DNA from: Alphaproteobacteria bacterium
GTDB lineage: Bacteria; Pseudomonadota; Alphaproteobacteria; Micavibrionales; Micavibrionaceae
NCBI GenBank assembly: GCA_017999645.1
Contig: JAGNLJ010000003.1
Coordinates: forward strand, 124,001 to 188,000
DNA length: 64,000 bases
Direction: 5' to 3'
Shown here: piece by piece, positions 36,106 to 44,601 of the stretch
Layout: every line of letters starts with the position of its first letter
How positions within the stretch are numbered: position 1 is the stretch's first letter
Notes under the pieces: generated by a model
Told to the model about the DNA's origin: nothing
Seen by the model: only the letters and a program-made list of their open reading frames with translations
The model's database searches: none
Position numbers and translations under genes: made by a program

Positions 36106-37392
36106 ATGAAAGACTGCAAAAAAAACCGGGGCTTCACCACGCTCGAACTGTCGATCGTCATCATTATCTTCGGCATGATGATGACCGGTGTGCTTGCGGC
36201 TTTTAAATTTTATGTCATTCACCAGCGGGAAGCGCAAACCGAAGCGGCTTTTGAGGCGTCGCAGGTGGGGCTGCAGGCCTTCGCAACGAATATGCGCCGC
36301 TATCCATGTCCCGCTGCTCCGGATATTGCGCGCGGCGCTCTAAATTATGGCCGCGAGCAAATAGACGGTACCGGCAACTGCACCGGCAGCAATGGCGTAA
36401 TCCGGGTGCAGGTCCCCCGCGATCAGAATGATGACGGGACAAATGATTGGGTTTTAATCGGTTCAGTGCCTTTTAACTCTATGCTCGATCCCAATGATGA
36501 CGGCAACACTGATGACGGTATTCCGACGAGCGTTCCCCTCACCGATGCGCTCACCTATGACGGCTTTGGCAACAGGCTGACTTATGCCGTGACCGAAACG
36601 CTGACCGATCCGTTAAAATATAATGATGCCTTCGGCACGATCATGGTGGTGGATGAACATAACACGCCGCTGATCACGGAAAAAGAAGATACAAACGGTA
36701 ATGGTACTCTGGACCCAGGCGAAGATAAAAACGGCAATCTTGTCCTCGATGCGGGCCTCTATGCGCATACCGTGCTAGTATCGCATGGCGATAATGGCCG
36801 TGGTGCCAGAACTGCTACAGGAGAGGAAGTGGAAGCCTGTCCCAGTTCCCTGCCCCCAGCCGTTCTCCCCGCAGTGGCAACAGCGGTTAACGAAATTGAA
36901 AACTGCGATCCCGACGGCAGATTCCTGAGCGGCCTGCGTTACGAGAGCGGCCCATCGCATAATGATGATATTATAAAATTCCAGATTATGCAGACCTCGG
37001 GGCTCTGGAGCTATGTTCCGGGCAGCGACAGCCAGATAATGAACACTAACGGCGGTAATGTCGGCTTCGGCACCGAAGAACCTGGTCAGAAACTTGAAGT
37101 TGCTGGCAGGCTACGCGCTGACGATGTTCAGTCAAATGAATATTGCGATATAAATGACACCAATCTTTGCCTGGAAGCCAATGCTCTCGGCGGTGACCTT
37201 CCATCGATGAAATGCGATCCAGGGGAGGTTATCGTTAGAGTTGAGGAAAACGCTGTACGATGCGAGCCAGCTTTCGATGGCGTCTTTACGCCCCGTACAT
37301 GTCCGGCTGGTTGTCACGCCACAGGCTTCAGGCGTAACGACGCAGGCAATACTTCTCTTATCTGCCGCAACAGCAATGGCGGGGAGTGTTAA
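36106..37392 (+). CDS. Prepilin-like protein 3 with tail-fibre-like C-terminal motif
   Basis: 428 residues. Leader MKDCKKNRG then FTTLELSIVIIIFGMMM, a type IV prepilin signal with Glu at position 5. The ectodomain repeats the shared pattern: RRYPCPAAPD, GSVPFNSM, LTYAVTETLTD, VLVSHGDNGRGA, and HNDDIIKF with a later Trp. Residues about 192-212 (DTNGNGTLDPGEDKNGN) look like EF-hand-type calcium loops. Near residue 318 the motif NVGFGTEEPGQKLEVAG is tail-fibre-like, as in prepilin 1. It follows prepilin 2 after 18 bases, so the three probably form an operon. Function unknown. Confidence 0.75.
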   Translation: MKDCKKNRGFTTLELSIVIIIFGMMMTGVLAAFKFYVIHQREAQTEAAFEASQVGLQAFATNMRRYPCPAAPDIARGALNYGREQIDGTGNCTGSNGVIRVQVPRDQNDDGTNDWVLIGSVPFNSMLDPNDDGNTDDGIPTSVPLTDALTYDGFGNRLTYAVTETLTDPLKYNDAFGTIMVVDEHNTPLITEKEDTNGNGTLDPGEDKNGNLVLDAGLYAHTVLVSHGDNGRGARTATGEEVEACPSSLPPAVLPAVATAVNEIENCDPDGRFLSGLRYESGPSHNDDIIKFQIMQTSGLWSYVPGSDSQIMNTNGGNVGFGTEEPGQKLEVAGRLRADDVQSNEYCDINDTNLCLEANALGGDLPSMKCDPGEVIVRVEENAVRCEPAFDGVFTPRTCPAGCHATGFRRNDAGNTSLICRNSNGGEC

Positions 37393-37436
37393 TTAACATA
37401 TCGCCAGCAATTACCTTAAATTGAAGCAAAAAGTGG

Positions 37437-37465
37437 GTGAACTTTAACCCATGCCTTGCTATAAT
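37437..37465 (+). promoter_or_regulatory. Extended -10 promoter for the CpaC-N-like gene and tadD
   Basis: An extended -10 TGCTATAAT (TATAAT at 37460-37465) with a weak -35 GTGAAC (37437-37442), 17-base spacer. The inverted repeat TGGGT(37434-37438)...ACCCA(37447-37451) overlaps the -35 and spacer and may be an operator. Leads into the gene at 37508. Confidence 0.5.
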
Positions 37466-37507
37466 GGTTTTTATCGCCCATATCGGGCTTTTCCAGTGCG
37501 AAAACTC

Positions 37508-38170
37508 ATGAAAACCAGCCTGCTTACATTGCCAGTTCTGCTGTCTGCGCTTGTTTTAAGCCTCCCGACAGCCCCTGTGAACGCCCAGGACACGCCCCCC
37601 GGGTCTTCTTTGGCCCAGACAGATATCATGCCTGTAAAGGCCGCTTCTGACAGCAATATAGCGGTTGACGAGGCCAATCCAACCCATCCCCCGGTCAGGC
37701 TGACCCCCGATAAATCCGAACTAATAAGGCTGGACCGCAAGGCCAGCACGGTCCTGGTCGGCGCCCCGGCCCACCTGAACATCCTGCCCGAAGGCCCCAA
37801 TACGCTGGTCCTGATCCCCCGCGCGCCCGGAGCCACCTATTTCACGGTCCTGGACGAGGAAAACAAGGTCATCATGCAGCGCCATGTCATCGTCGCCAGC
37901 CCCAAGGAAAAATACGTCCGGATCCGTAAATCATGCGCCGCCTCCAACAAGGGCTGCCAGCCGACACAGGTTTACTACTGTCCCGATATGTGCCATGAAA
38001 TTATCCTGAACGATAAACAGGGCATTCAAACGGCCAAATCGGATGAAGTAGGCTCGGAAATCAGCAACGCCGTCGGGGAAGAAGACGACAAAGAAGCCGC
38101 TGAAAAGCCCGCTGATAATGCGGACGAAAACCAAGCCGCCCCTGAAGGCGAAGAAACAACTGAAGAATAA
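37508..38170 (+). CDS. Exported protein with CpaC/RcpA N-terminal domain
   Basis: 220 residues from the ATG at 37508; signal peptide MKTSLLTLPVLLSALVLSLP ending near VNAQ. Residues about 70-135 (DKSELIRLDRKASTVLVG, NTLVLIPRAPGATYFTVLD and the following strand) match the pilus-assembly N-terminal domain also found at the start of CpaC secretins. There is no secretin channel domain. The four cysteines (SCAASNKGC, YYCPDMC) lie after it, and the C-terminus is acidic and disordered. Probably a periplasmic accessory of the Tad secretin. Upstream of tadD by 27 bases. Confidence 0.72.
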   Translation: MKTSLLTLPVLLSALVLSLPTAPVNAQDTPPGSSLAQTDIMPVKAASDSNIAVDEANPTHPPVRLTPDKSELIRLDRKASTVLVGAPAHLNILPEGPNTLVLIPRAPGATYFTVLDEENKVIMQRHVIVASPKEKYVRIRKSCAASNKGCQPTQVYYCPDMCHEIILNDKQGIQTAKSDEVGSEISNAVGEEDDKEAAEKPADNADENQAAPEGEETTEE

Positions 38171-38197
38171 TTTTTTGACCGATAGGGCGACGCTACA

Positions 38198-38974
38198 ATG
38201 ACTTCAAAAATTTCAAAGACCATTTCTAAAACCGCAATGATGGTATCGGCCTGCGCGCTTCTCGCCGCATGTCAAACCACGGGATCGAGCACCGCCGCGG
38301 GCCACGCCGCAAGCGACGGCTCGGTCGACGCCGCGCTCGAGCGCGCCGCAGCCGCTTCCTCTGCCAGCGGTGATAAAAGACAATCCCTCTCGATTCTCGA
38401 AAAACTCTACAAGCGCAACAGCGAAGACCCGCAGGTCGCTATAGATTACGCCGCAGCCCTGCGCGAAGCTGAATACCTGAACCAGGCCGCCATGGTGCTC
38501 GCGCCTTTCGCCAACGATAAAAAAGGCCCGCCCGCCGCTAAAACAGAATACGCCGCGATCCAGCTCGCGCTTGGGAACAATAAAAGCGCCGAGGAATACG
38601 CCCTCAAGGCGGTGACGCAGGACCAGAATGATTACCGCGCTTATCACTATCTCGGCATCGCGCTGGACTCGCAAGGCATGCACAAGGAAGCCGAGCGCGC
38701 CTTTAGAAAAGCCCTGGATATGTGGCAGGGCGACCCAATTCCCGTGATGAACAACCTGGCGCTTAACCTCGCCTCCCAGGATTTCCTCGACGAAGCCGTC
38801 GCCATTCTTGAAAAGGCCCAGACCATCGCGCCTGACCGCATCGAGGTCGAGCGCAACCTCCGCATCGTCCGCACGCTGCAGCAATCGGCACGCCACGCGC
38901 CCAAGCCCGTGGCAAAACCGGCAGCTTCAAGCAAGCCTGCCGTTAAAGCAAACGAAAAACCCGTTTCCAATTAA
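38198..38974 (+). CDS. tadD: TPR lipoprotein TadD
   Basis: 258 residues. A lipobox LLAAC (cysteine near residue 25) after the signal sequence marks a lipoprotein. Three or so tetratricopeptide repeats follow, for example YHYLGIALDSQGMHKEAERAF and NNLALNLASQDFLDEAVAIL. In Tad systems TadD is an outer-membrane-associated lipoprotein needed for secretin function. A Lys/Ala/Pro-rich tail follows. It is the last plus-strand gene before the MITE-like element and faces tadC. Confidence 0.85.
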   Translation: MTSKISKTISKTAMMVSACALLAACQTTGSSTAAGHAASDGSVDAALERAAAASSASGDKRQSLSILEKLYKRNSEDPQVAIDYAAALREAEYLNQAAMVLAPFANDKKGPPAAKTEYAAIQLALGNNKSAEEYALKAVTQDQNDYRAYHYLGIALDSQGMHKEAERAFRKALDMWQGDPIPVMNNLALNLASQDFLDEAVAILEKAQTIAPDRIEVERNLRIVRTLQQSARHAPKPVAKPAASSKPAVKANEKPVSN

Positions 38975-38995
38975 TCACCTAAGAATAGCTTTATA

Positions 38996-39132
38996 GTGCG
39001 TGCTCAATTGCGGGATTTTGAGCCGAAAGACGCGCTTTTCGAACCGTATCGCAGAATACATTGAGGTATTTGAGAAACGGAAGCGCAGAAAAGCGCGGCT
39101 TGCAGGCCAAAAGACTATAATTGAGCACGCAC
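38996..39132. mobile_element. MITE-like palindromic element flanked by TA
   Basis: A perfect 14-base terminal inverted repeat, GTGCGTGCTCAATT at 38996-39009 and AATTGAGCACGCAC at 39119-39132, is directly flanked by TA on both sides (38994-38995 and 39133-39134). Inner arms continue with imperfect symmetry at equal spacing and include a perfect 10-base pair, CGCGCTTTTC (39031-39040) with GAAAAGCGCG (39088-39097), and a central AATAC/GTATT hairpin. There is no transposase. TA duplication and this architecture fit a MITE mobilised by an IS630/Tc1/mariner-type transposase. A structured bidirectional terminator is an alternative. Confidence 0.6.
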
Positions 39133-40091
39133 TAGCCGCCGCCAACGCCCGCAGCGCTGGCCTGTATGCCTGCCGGTCCGAGAATAATAATAAACAGCGC
39201 CGGAAGGAAAAACACGATCATCGGCACGGTAAGTTTCGGCGGCAAAGACGCGGCCTTCTGCTCAGCCAGCGCCATGCGCATATCACGCAGTTCGTCGGAC
39301 ATCACGCGCATGGCTTGCGAGATCGACGTACCGTATTGCTCGGCCTGAATGAGCGATGTGGCAAAGCTTTTACCCGCACCGCTGCCCACCCTGCGCGCGA
39401 AATCCTGTAACGCCTGGCGCCGGTCGTTCAGCATCGCCATCTCGGCGCTTAAAATCCCCAGTTCCTCAGCCAGCACCGGCGAATGCTCCGACACTTCGTG
39501 CGCGACGCGGTCGACGGTTTGCTCAAGACCGATACCGCCCTGTACGCAGATCAGCATCATGTCGAGCGCATCCGGAAATGCGAGATTGATTTCCTGCTGA
39601 CGCTTTATAATCGCATTTTTAACCAATATGTCCGGCATTTTATAACCGGCGAGTACGGCGCCTACCAAAATCATCATAGTCAGGCCGTTGGAAATTTCTT
39701 TTTCGCTCGCGGAAATAAAAAACATCGCCAGCAGGCACAGAACGATCGGCAGCACGCCCTGCGCAATCATGAACTTGAACGGTGCCTTGGGATCGCGGTT
39801 TCCTGCCTGCAGCATCTTGTCGCGGGCCTTTTCGCCCATGCGCCCGGCCATCTTCTGAACACGGTAAAACGTAGCCATGGAATCCTTGGCCGAAATTGAA
39901 TCCGCGTTGACCCTGTTAAGCGAGCCATCCTTGGTCGCCTGGAACAATGCCTTGCGACGCTTTTCAATGACGGAGCGGAATTTCTCTTTCTTTTCACTTT
40001 TGTTCAGGAACGGCAGGGCAAATGCCGCAAACGATCCGGCCGCGAAAAGCGCACTCAGAACGGTTATGATCAGTTCATTATTCATTATCAA
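39132..40091 (-). CDS. tadC: Tad pilus inner-membrane platform protein TadC
   Basis: 319 residues; GspF/TadC-domain platform that works with TadB and the CpaF ATPase to build the Flp pilus. N-terminal membrane helix, the TadC cytosolic domain (INLAFPDALDMMLICVQGGIGLEQTVDRVA, EQYGTSISQAMRVMSDELRDMR), and C-terminal helices ending VFFLPALFIIILGPAGI. The stop TAG lies inside the terminal repeat of the adjacent MITE-like element; the pre-insertion reading would have run on for about six residues (YKAILR). Confidence 0.93.
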   Translation of the reverse strand: MIMNNELIITVLSALFAAGSFAAFALPFLNKSEKKEKFRSVIEKRRKALFQATKDGSLNRVNADSISAKDSMATFYRVQKMAGRMGEKARDKMLQAGNRDPKAPFKFMIAQGVLPIVLCLLAMFFISASEKEISNGLTMMILVGAVLAGYKMPDILVKNAIIKRQQEINLAFPDALDMMLICVQGGIGLEQTVDRVAHEVSEHSPVLAEELGILSAEMAMLNDRRQALQDFARRVGSGAGKSFATSLIQAEQYGTSISQAMRVMSDELRDMRMALAEQKAASLPPKLTVPMIVFFLPALFIIILGPAGIQASAAGVGGG

Positions 40092-40093
40092 TC

Positions 40094-41080
40094 CTATATT
40101 TTAAAGTTGATCATTATTTTCATGACGCCAATCCCGATCAGCATCCAGACGACAGCAATAGCAAGCAATACATTTCCAAACGGGTCATTGAATAAAACCA
40201 TGATGTAATCGCGATTGGCGAAATACATGCCGAACGCCAGGATGTTCGGCAGCGAACCGATAATCCCTGCCGAAGTAATGGCTTCCGAAGACAGTGCCTT
40301 GATTTTTCGCTTCAGGCGAAAACGTGCGCGGATAACGCCCGCAAGATTTTTCAAAACCTCTGAAAGGCTGGAGCCTGTCTGGGCCTGGATGGCAAGACCG
40401 GTCGCGAACATCTGCATCTCAGCTAACGGCATGCGCTTGGTCGCCTGCTGCGCCGCCTCGTGAATGGGAATGCCGATTTTCTGCTTGTCGTAAATGCGCG
40501 ACATTTCTTCACCCACGGGGCCGGTAAATTCACGGCTGATCATCGCAATGGCTTCAGAAACCGGCATACCGGCTTTGAGCAGACGGATGATCGCTTCCAG
40601 CGCATCGGCGAATTCCGACAGGAATTTTTTCTGGCGCCGCTTTGTAAGAAATCTCAAAACAAAACGTGGCACGCCGAACAGGCCGATGACTGCCGCCATA
40701 ACCACGACGAAAGGCACCTGCCCCGTCATCTGCGCGAGAATTGCGCACACAACCATACTGGCGGCTGAATAAATCCAGTATTGCTTTACCGAGATCGTGA
40801 GGCCCGCCTGCTCCAGCATCAGCCCCATCGTGCGCTTTTTCTTTTTGCCTTTTTTCTGGTCTTCTTCTTCCTTGGTTTCTTTCAGCTTTTTGGCAATCTC
40901 GGCGCGGCGCTTGTTCTGCACATCCTCGGCTGAAAATTTCTTCTCACCTGTGGCATGACCCTTGATCACGGCAGCAATGCGTTTCTTGCGCTCGGATTCC
41001 TGCATCATCAGGAAGGCTGCCGCCGACCCGACAATAATGATCATGATCAATATTGTTAGAACGATTTGAAGTGTCGTCAT
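40094..41080 (-). CDS. tadB: Tad pilus inner-membrane platform protein TadB
   Basis: 328 residues. An N-terminal membrane helix, a lysine-rich cytosolic linker (about 70-85, DQKKGKKKKR), two central helices and the conserved domain ADALEAIIRLLKAGMPVSEAIAMI, GPVGEEMSRIYDKQKIGIPI, TGLAIQAQTGSSLSEVL, then two C-terminal membrane helices. Homologous to GspF/TadB. Its ATG overlaps the cpaF stop as TAATG, and tadC follows after two bases. Confidence 0.93.
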   Translation of the reverse strand: MTTLQIVLTILIMIIIVGSAAAFLMMQESERKKRIAAVIKGHATGEKKFSAEDVQNKRRAEIAKKLKETKEEEDQKKGKKKKRTMGLMLEQAGLTISVKQYWIYSAASMVVCAILAQMTGQVPFVVVMAAVIGLFGVPRFVLRFLTKRRQKKFLSEFADALEAIIRLLKAGMPVSEAIAMISREFTGPVGEEMSRIYDKQKIGIPIHEAAQQATKRMPLAEMQMFATGLAIQAQTGSSLSEVLKNLAGVIRARFRLKRKIKALSSEAITSAGIIGSLPNILAFGMYFANRDYIMVLFNDPFGNVLLAIAVVWMLIGIGVMKIMINFKI

Positions 41081-42618
41081 TAATCGTAGGCCTCTTCCAT
41101 CGCGTCGAGAACCAGTTTCTCAACGCCGAACTGGCGGGCCTTGTCGAAGAATTTCGGACGCAGGCCGCTGGAACGTTGCTTGGTGATCAGCTTTCCATGC
41201 TCGTCTTCGCCCATGATTTCCAGCGAGAACAGGTCCTGCATGGTGATGACTTCGCCTTCCATGCCGGTTATTTCCGACACGTGCGTTGTTTTACGCGAAC
41301 CATCTCTTAATCTCTGCACCTGGATAATCACGTTAACCGCGCTGGCAATCTGTTCGCGTACGGCGGAACTCGGCAGGTTAAGACCGCCCATGGCGATCAT
41401 GTTTTCCATACGCGAAATAGCCTCGCGCGGATTGTTGGCGTGCACTGTACCCATCGAACCGTCGTGGCCGGTGTTCATCGCCTGCAGCAGGTCGAACGCT
41501 TCGGGGCCGCGCACCTCGCCGACGATGATGCGTTCAGGACGCATACGCAGGCAGTTTTTAACAAGGTCACGCATGGTGATTTCGCCGACGCCTTCAAGGT
41601 TGGGTGGACGCGTCTCTAACCGCACGACGTGCGGCTGTTGCAATTGCAGTTCGCAGGCATCCTCGCAGGTGATGATGCGCTCGCCCGGCTCGATATAACG
41701 CGTCAGGCAGTTCAGCATTGTGGTCTTGCCCGAACCCGTACCGCCGGAGACCAGAACATTCACGCGGCTGCGGCCCACGGCCATGATCAGCTTCGCGCAG
41801 CTCGGCGTCATCGAGCCGTATTCCATCAGCTTCTCTAACGTAAGCTTATCTTTTTTGAACTTACGAATGGTCATGCATGAACCATCGACCGCGAGCGGCG
41901 GGATGATGACGTTAACCCGTGAACCATCAGGCAGACGCGCATCGCAAATCGGTGAGGCTTCATCGACACGCCTTCCGATCGCCCCCACGATACGCTGACA
42001 GATCGTAGTCAAATGCTGGTTGTCGCGAAATTTGACGTGGCTCTTTGAAATCTTGCCCTTCTGTTCGATGTAAACAATGTCGGGGCCATTGATCATGATA
42101 TCGGCGATGTCATCAATTTCAAGAAGCTCCTCGAGCGGACCAAAGCCGAGCATGTCGTCGGCGCATTCCTTGGCAATACTCTGCAGCTCAGCAGGCGTAA
42201 GGTCTAAATTCCGGAAACGCGCGATCTCACCGACGGCGGAATAAACTTCTTCTCGCGCAGTTTTGGAATCCATCCGCGCCAGCGATTTAAGGTCGATACC
42301 GTCGCGCAAATCCAGCCAGATGCGGTTGCGCGCGCGCTGAAGGCGGATAGTCGTGATGGAGTCGCCCTCATTCGCAGGCTTGTCCTTGTGTCCCTGCGCA
42401 TGCATTTCAGCGAAAGGATCATCCTTGGCAACAGGCTTCTCGACCTCCGCCGCACCATGAGCTGGCTTTTTCTTCGCCGCTTCTTTTTCAGGTTTTTTGG
42501 CCGCATCGGAAGACGTAGGCTTTTCCGGTTTCACTGCAACAGGCGCAGCCGCTTTCGCGTCCACCATGGGCGGGGGCGGAGGAGCAGCAGTCGTCGTTGT
42601 GCCTTTTTTGCCGAACAT
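41080..42618 (-). CDS. cpaF: Tad pilus secretion ATPase
   Basis: 512 residues. A hexameric type II/IV secretion ATPase powering Flp pilus assembly. About 110 N-terminal residues are Ala/Pro/Lys-rich. The core has Walker A in LVSGGTGSGKTTMLNCL, the Asp box (ITCEDACELQLQQPHVVRLE), Walker B (RIIVGEVRGPEAFDLLQAM) and the His box MNTGHDGSMGTVHANNP. A cysteine lies in Walker A-adjacent NCL, which is common in CpaF. Follows cpaE after three bases. Confidence 0.95.
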   Translation of the reverse strand: MFGKKGTTTTAAPPPPPMVDAKAAAPVAVKPEKPTSSDAAKKPEKEAAKKKPAHGAAEVEKPVAKDDPFAEMHAQGHKDKPANEGDSITTIRLQRARNRIWLDLRDGIDLKSLARMDSKTAREEVYSAVGEIARFRNLDLTPAELQSIAKECADDMLGFGPLEELLEIDDIADIMINGPDIVYIEQKGKISKSHVKFRDNQHLTTICQRIVGAIGRRVDEASPICDARLPDGSRVNVIIPPLAVDGSCMTIRKFKKDKLTLEKLMEYGSMTPSCAKLIMAVGRSRVNVLVSGGTGSGKTTMLNCLTRYIEPGERIITCEDACELQLQQPHVVRLETRPPNLEGVGEITMRDLVKNCLRMRPERIIVGEVRGPEAFDLLQAMNTGHDGSMGTVHANNPREAISRMENMIAMGGLNLPSSAVREQIASAVNVIIQVQRLRDGSRKTTHVSEITGMEGEVITMQDLFSLEIMGEDEHGKLITKQRSSGLRPKFFDKARQFGVEKLVLDAMEEAYD

Positions 42619-42621
42619 AAA

Positions 42622-43872
42622 CTATCCTTTGGCTTTTCCTTTGCCGAGAATGCCGCCGAGAAAACCGCTTTTTTCCTTGCCGGTATCCGCGTCATTGACG
42701 GCAACCGACAGGATTTTCTGCACCAGCGGCAAAAGATTTTTGCGCACAATCTCGCCGCCTCTGGCATCACTCATGAATTTCTTGCTCTGGGTCTCCAGCG
42801 CCACGAACACACCCGGATCGAATGGCAGCATTGTCGAAACCTTGAATTCCATCGCCTGCTCGATATCTTTTTTCGGCACTTCGTTTTTTGCCGCCAGGCC
42901 CTGCATGTTGACAATCATCTCGATGCCCTTGTCGTCGCCGCCGCGATGCTCCTTGATTTCCTGGATCAAACTGCGCGCCAGGCGAAGCGATGTCAGCGTC
43001 GGCGTTGAAACCACGATAATCTGGCTCGCCTTTGCGATTACAGTATTGACCATGCTTTCCGACGCGTGGGACAAATCGGCGATCACAACCGGATACGTCA
43101 CCATCAGCATCGTCAGTAATTCTTCAAGCTGTTCAGGTTGCAGCGGCGTATCCAGCATCACGTCGCCGCCGCTGGCGAGCACGCTTAATTTATCGCTGGC
43201 GCGGAACAACATGCGCTTGATGCTGTCTTCGTCTTTATTCGCTGCGGCGCGCGCGGCCTCGGCAAGCGTCGTCGAAGGCTCGAACCCCATACCGACGCCG
43301 GTCGTCGACCATCCGCCCGCGCTGTCGATCAGCATCGTTTTCTGGCCGAGGATATCGGATACGCCCCAGGCCGTGGCTTGCGCGAGCATGCTGGCACCGA
43401 CGCCGCCCTTGGCGCCGACGAAAGCGATCAGGCGGCTGCCGGTCACGCCAAGTTTCTCGATAAGACTCTTGGCAATAACGTCGGCGAAAATTTCAGTTTT
43501 GATGGGACGCACGAGATAATCGCTGATGCCCATATCGATCATGCGGCGGTAAAGATAAACATCGTTCACCGGGCCGACGACAATCGCCGACGTACCTTCG
43601 CTGCACTGCGCGCCAAGATCTTCAAGTTTCTTGACGAACGCTTCCTCGATCGTGTCGGTCTGGACGATGACGACATCGGGGGAATTGATTTCCTTGTAGG
43701 CATTGGTAGCGGTGGTGACGTCGCCTTCTTCAACCTGGATCTGGACGCGCGCAAAGCGCCAGTCATTGGCGAGATTACGGGCAGCCTCTAACGTTTCCTG
43801 GTCCCGGGAATAGACCGCAACAGTCGCCGCCGGCAAAAGAATAAATGTGCCTTGGTTAACCGCCTCGCTCAT
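42622..43872 (-). CDS. cpaE: Tad pilus localisation protein CpaE/TadZ
   Basis: 416 residues. An N-terminal receiver-like domain (residues about 15-130) without a full phosphorylation triad is followed by a ParA/MinD-type ATPase: FVGAKGGVGASMLAQATAWG is a deviant Walker A with GG, and MLIDSAGGWS is the switch I strand. Members of this family place the pilus at a cell pole. Acts at the inner membrane face upstream of CpaF. Overlaps none of its neighbours; cpaF begins three bases after its stop. Confidence 0.92.
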   Translation of the reverse strand: MSEAVNQGTFILLPAATVAVYSRDQETLEAARNLANDWRFARVQIQVEEGDVTTATNAYKEINSPDVVIVQTDTIEEAFVKKLEDLGAQCSEGTSAIVVGPVNDVYLYRRMIDMGISDYLVRPIKTEIFADVIAKSLIEKLGVTGSRLIAFVGAKGGVGASMLAQATAWGVSDILGQKTMLIDSAGGWSTTGVGMGFEPSTTLAEAARAAANKDEDSIKRMLFRASDKLSVLASGGDVMLDTPLQPEQLEELLTMLMVTYPVVIADLSHASESMVNTVIAKASQIIVVSTPTLTSLRLARSLIQEIKEHRGGDDKGIEMIVNMQGLAAKNEVPKKDIEQAMEFKVSTMLPFDPGVFVALETQSKKFMSDARGGEIVRKNLLPLVQKILSVAVNDADTGKEKSGFLGGILGKGKAKG

Positions 43873-43954
43873 GGTTTAAATGCCCCGTGTTAATAGCCAA
43901 AAATCCAATATCCAGCATAGTCTTACTGCCTTAATATTCGTTAAAGACTTTACG

Positions 43955-44590
43955 TTAATCCGAGGCTTCTTCGCCTTTCAGGGGCTTGTTGAAGGCGCCT
44001 GACCGCTGCGGGTCGATCACGTTGGCAGCCGCCCTGCCCTCCGAATAGGCCGGGGCTTTTGATTCGCCCAGCAGGTGGGTCGGATTGGCGATCTGGCGGG
44101 CGAAAACCGTCTCGACCGTACAGCCGAGCTTGTAATCGGGGTCATGCTCAAGGATCGGGCCGTCAAAGCCTGTCATGCGCCCGCAATTGGCCGGGGCCGT
44201 CGCCTGGTAGGATACATATGAAATCACAACCATGGATTCAGATCCCTGCTCCCGCACGGGCAGGATGCTGGTCAGAATTTCTTTCACGCCTTGCTTGCGG
44301 AAAGCCTGCGACAGGCGCACGGCCTCGTCGTTGGCATGCATGGCGGTATTGGTTTTTGATTGCGGATCATACGTGATCGTCAGCTCCAGCGGGCCATTGC
44401 CGCTCTGGCCGTAATCATCCGCAACCTTGGCAACATACTCGCTATTGGCGCGGCGCGCCGGAACCTGTTCATTAAAATTCTCTTCCCTCACCTGCAGGCG
44501 GCGATCAGACACCACGCTCTCCGAATACATTTCACAGGCGGAGATGGCGAGAACCAAAGGCAACAGGGTGAGTATTTTTTTCATTGTCAT
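43955..44590 (-). CDS. cpaD: Tad pilus lipoprotein CpaD
   Basis: 211 residues with a lipobox ISAC (cysteine near residue 19) after TLLPLVLAISAC. The mature part has the CpaD pattern, including PARRANSEYVAKVADDYGQ, GPLELTITYDPQSK and later CGRMTGFDGPI. CpaD is an outer-membrane lipoprotein of the Tad secretin complex. An AGGAG ribosome site lies before the first ATG. Eleven bases from cpaC. Confidence 0.9.
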   Translation of the reverse strand: MTMKKILTLLPLVLAISACEMYSESVVSDRRLQVREENFNEQVPARRANSEYVAKVADDYGQSGNGPLELTITYDPQSKTNTAMHANDEAVRLSQAFRKQGVKEILTSILPVREQGSESMVVISYVSYQATAPANCGRMTGFDGPILEHDPDYKLGCTVETVFARQIANPTHLLGESKAPAYSEGRAAANVIDPQRSGAFNKPLKGEEASD

Positions 44591-44601
44591 GACCTTCGCT
44601 C

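Noticed and set aside
42497..43519. Long plus-strand frame over cpaE
   Set aside because: Antisense to cpaF/cpaE, low-complexity product, no ribosome site.
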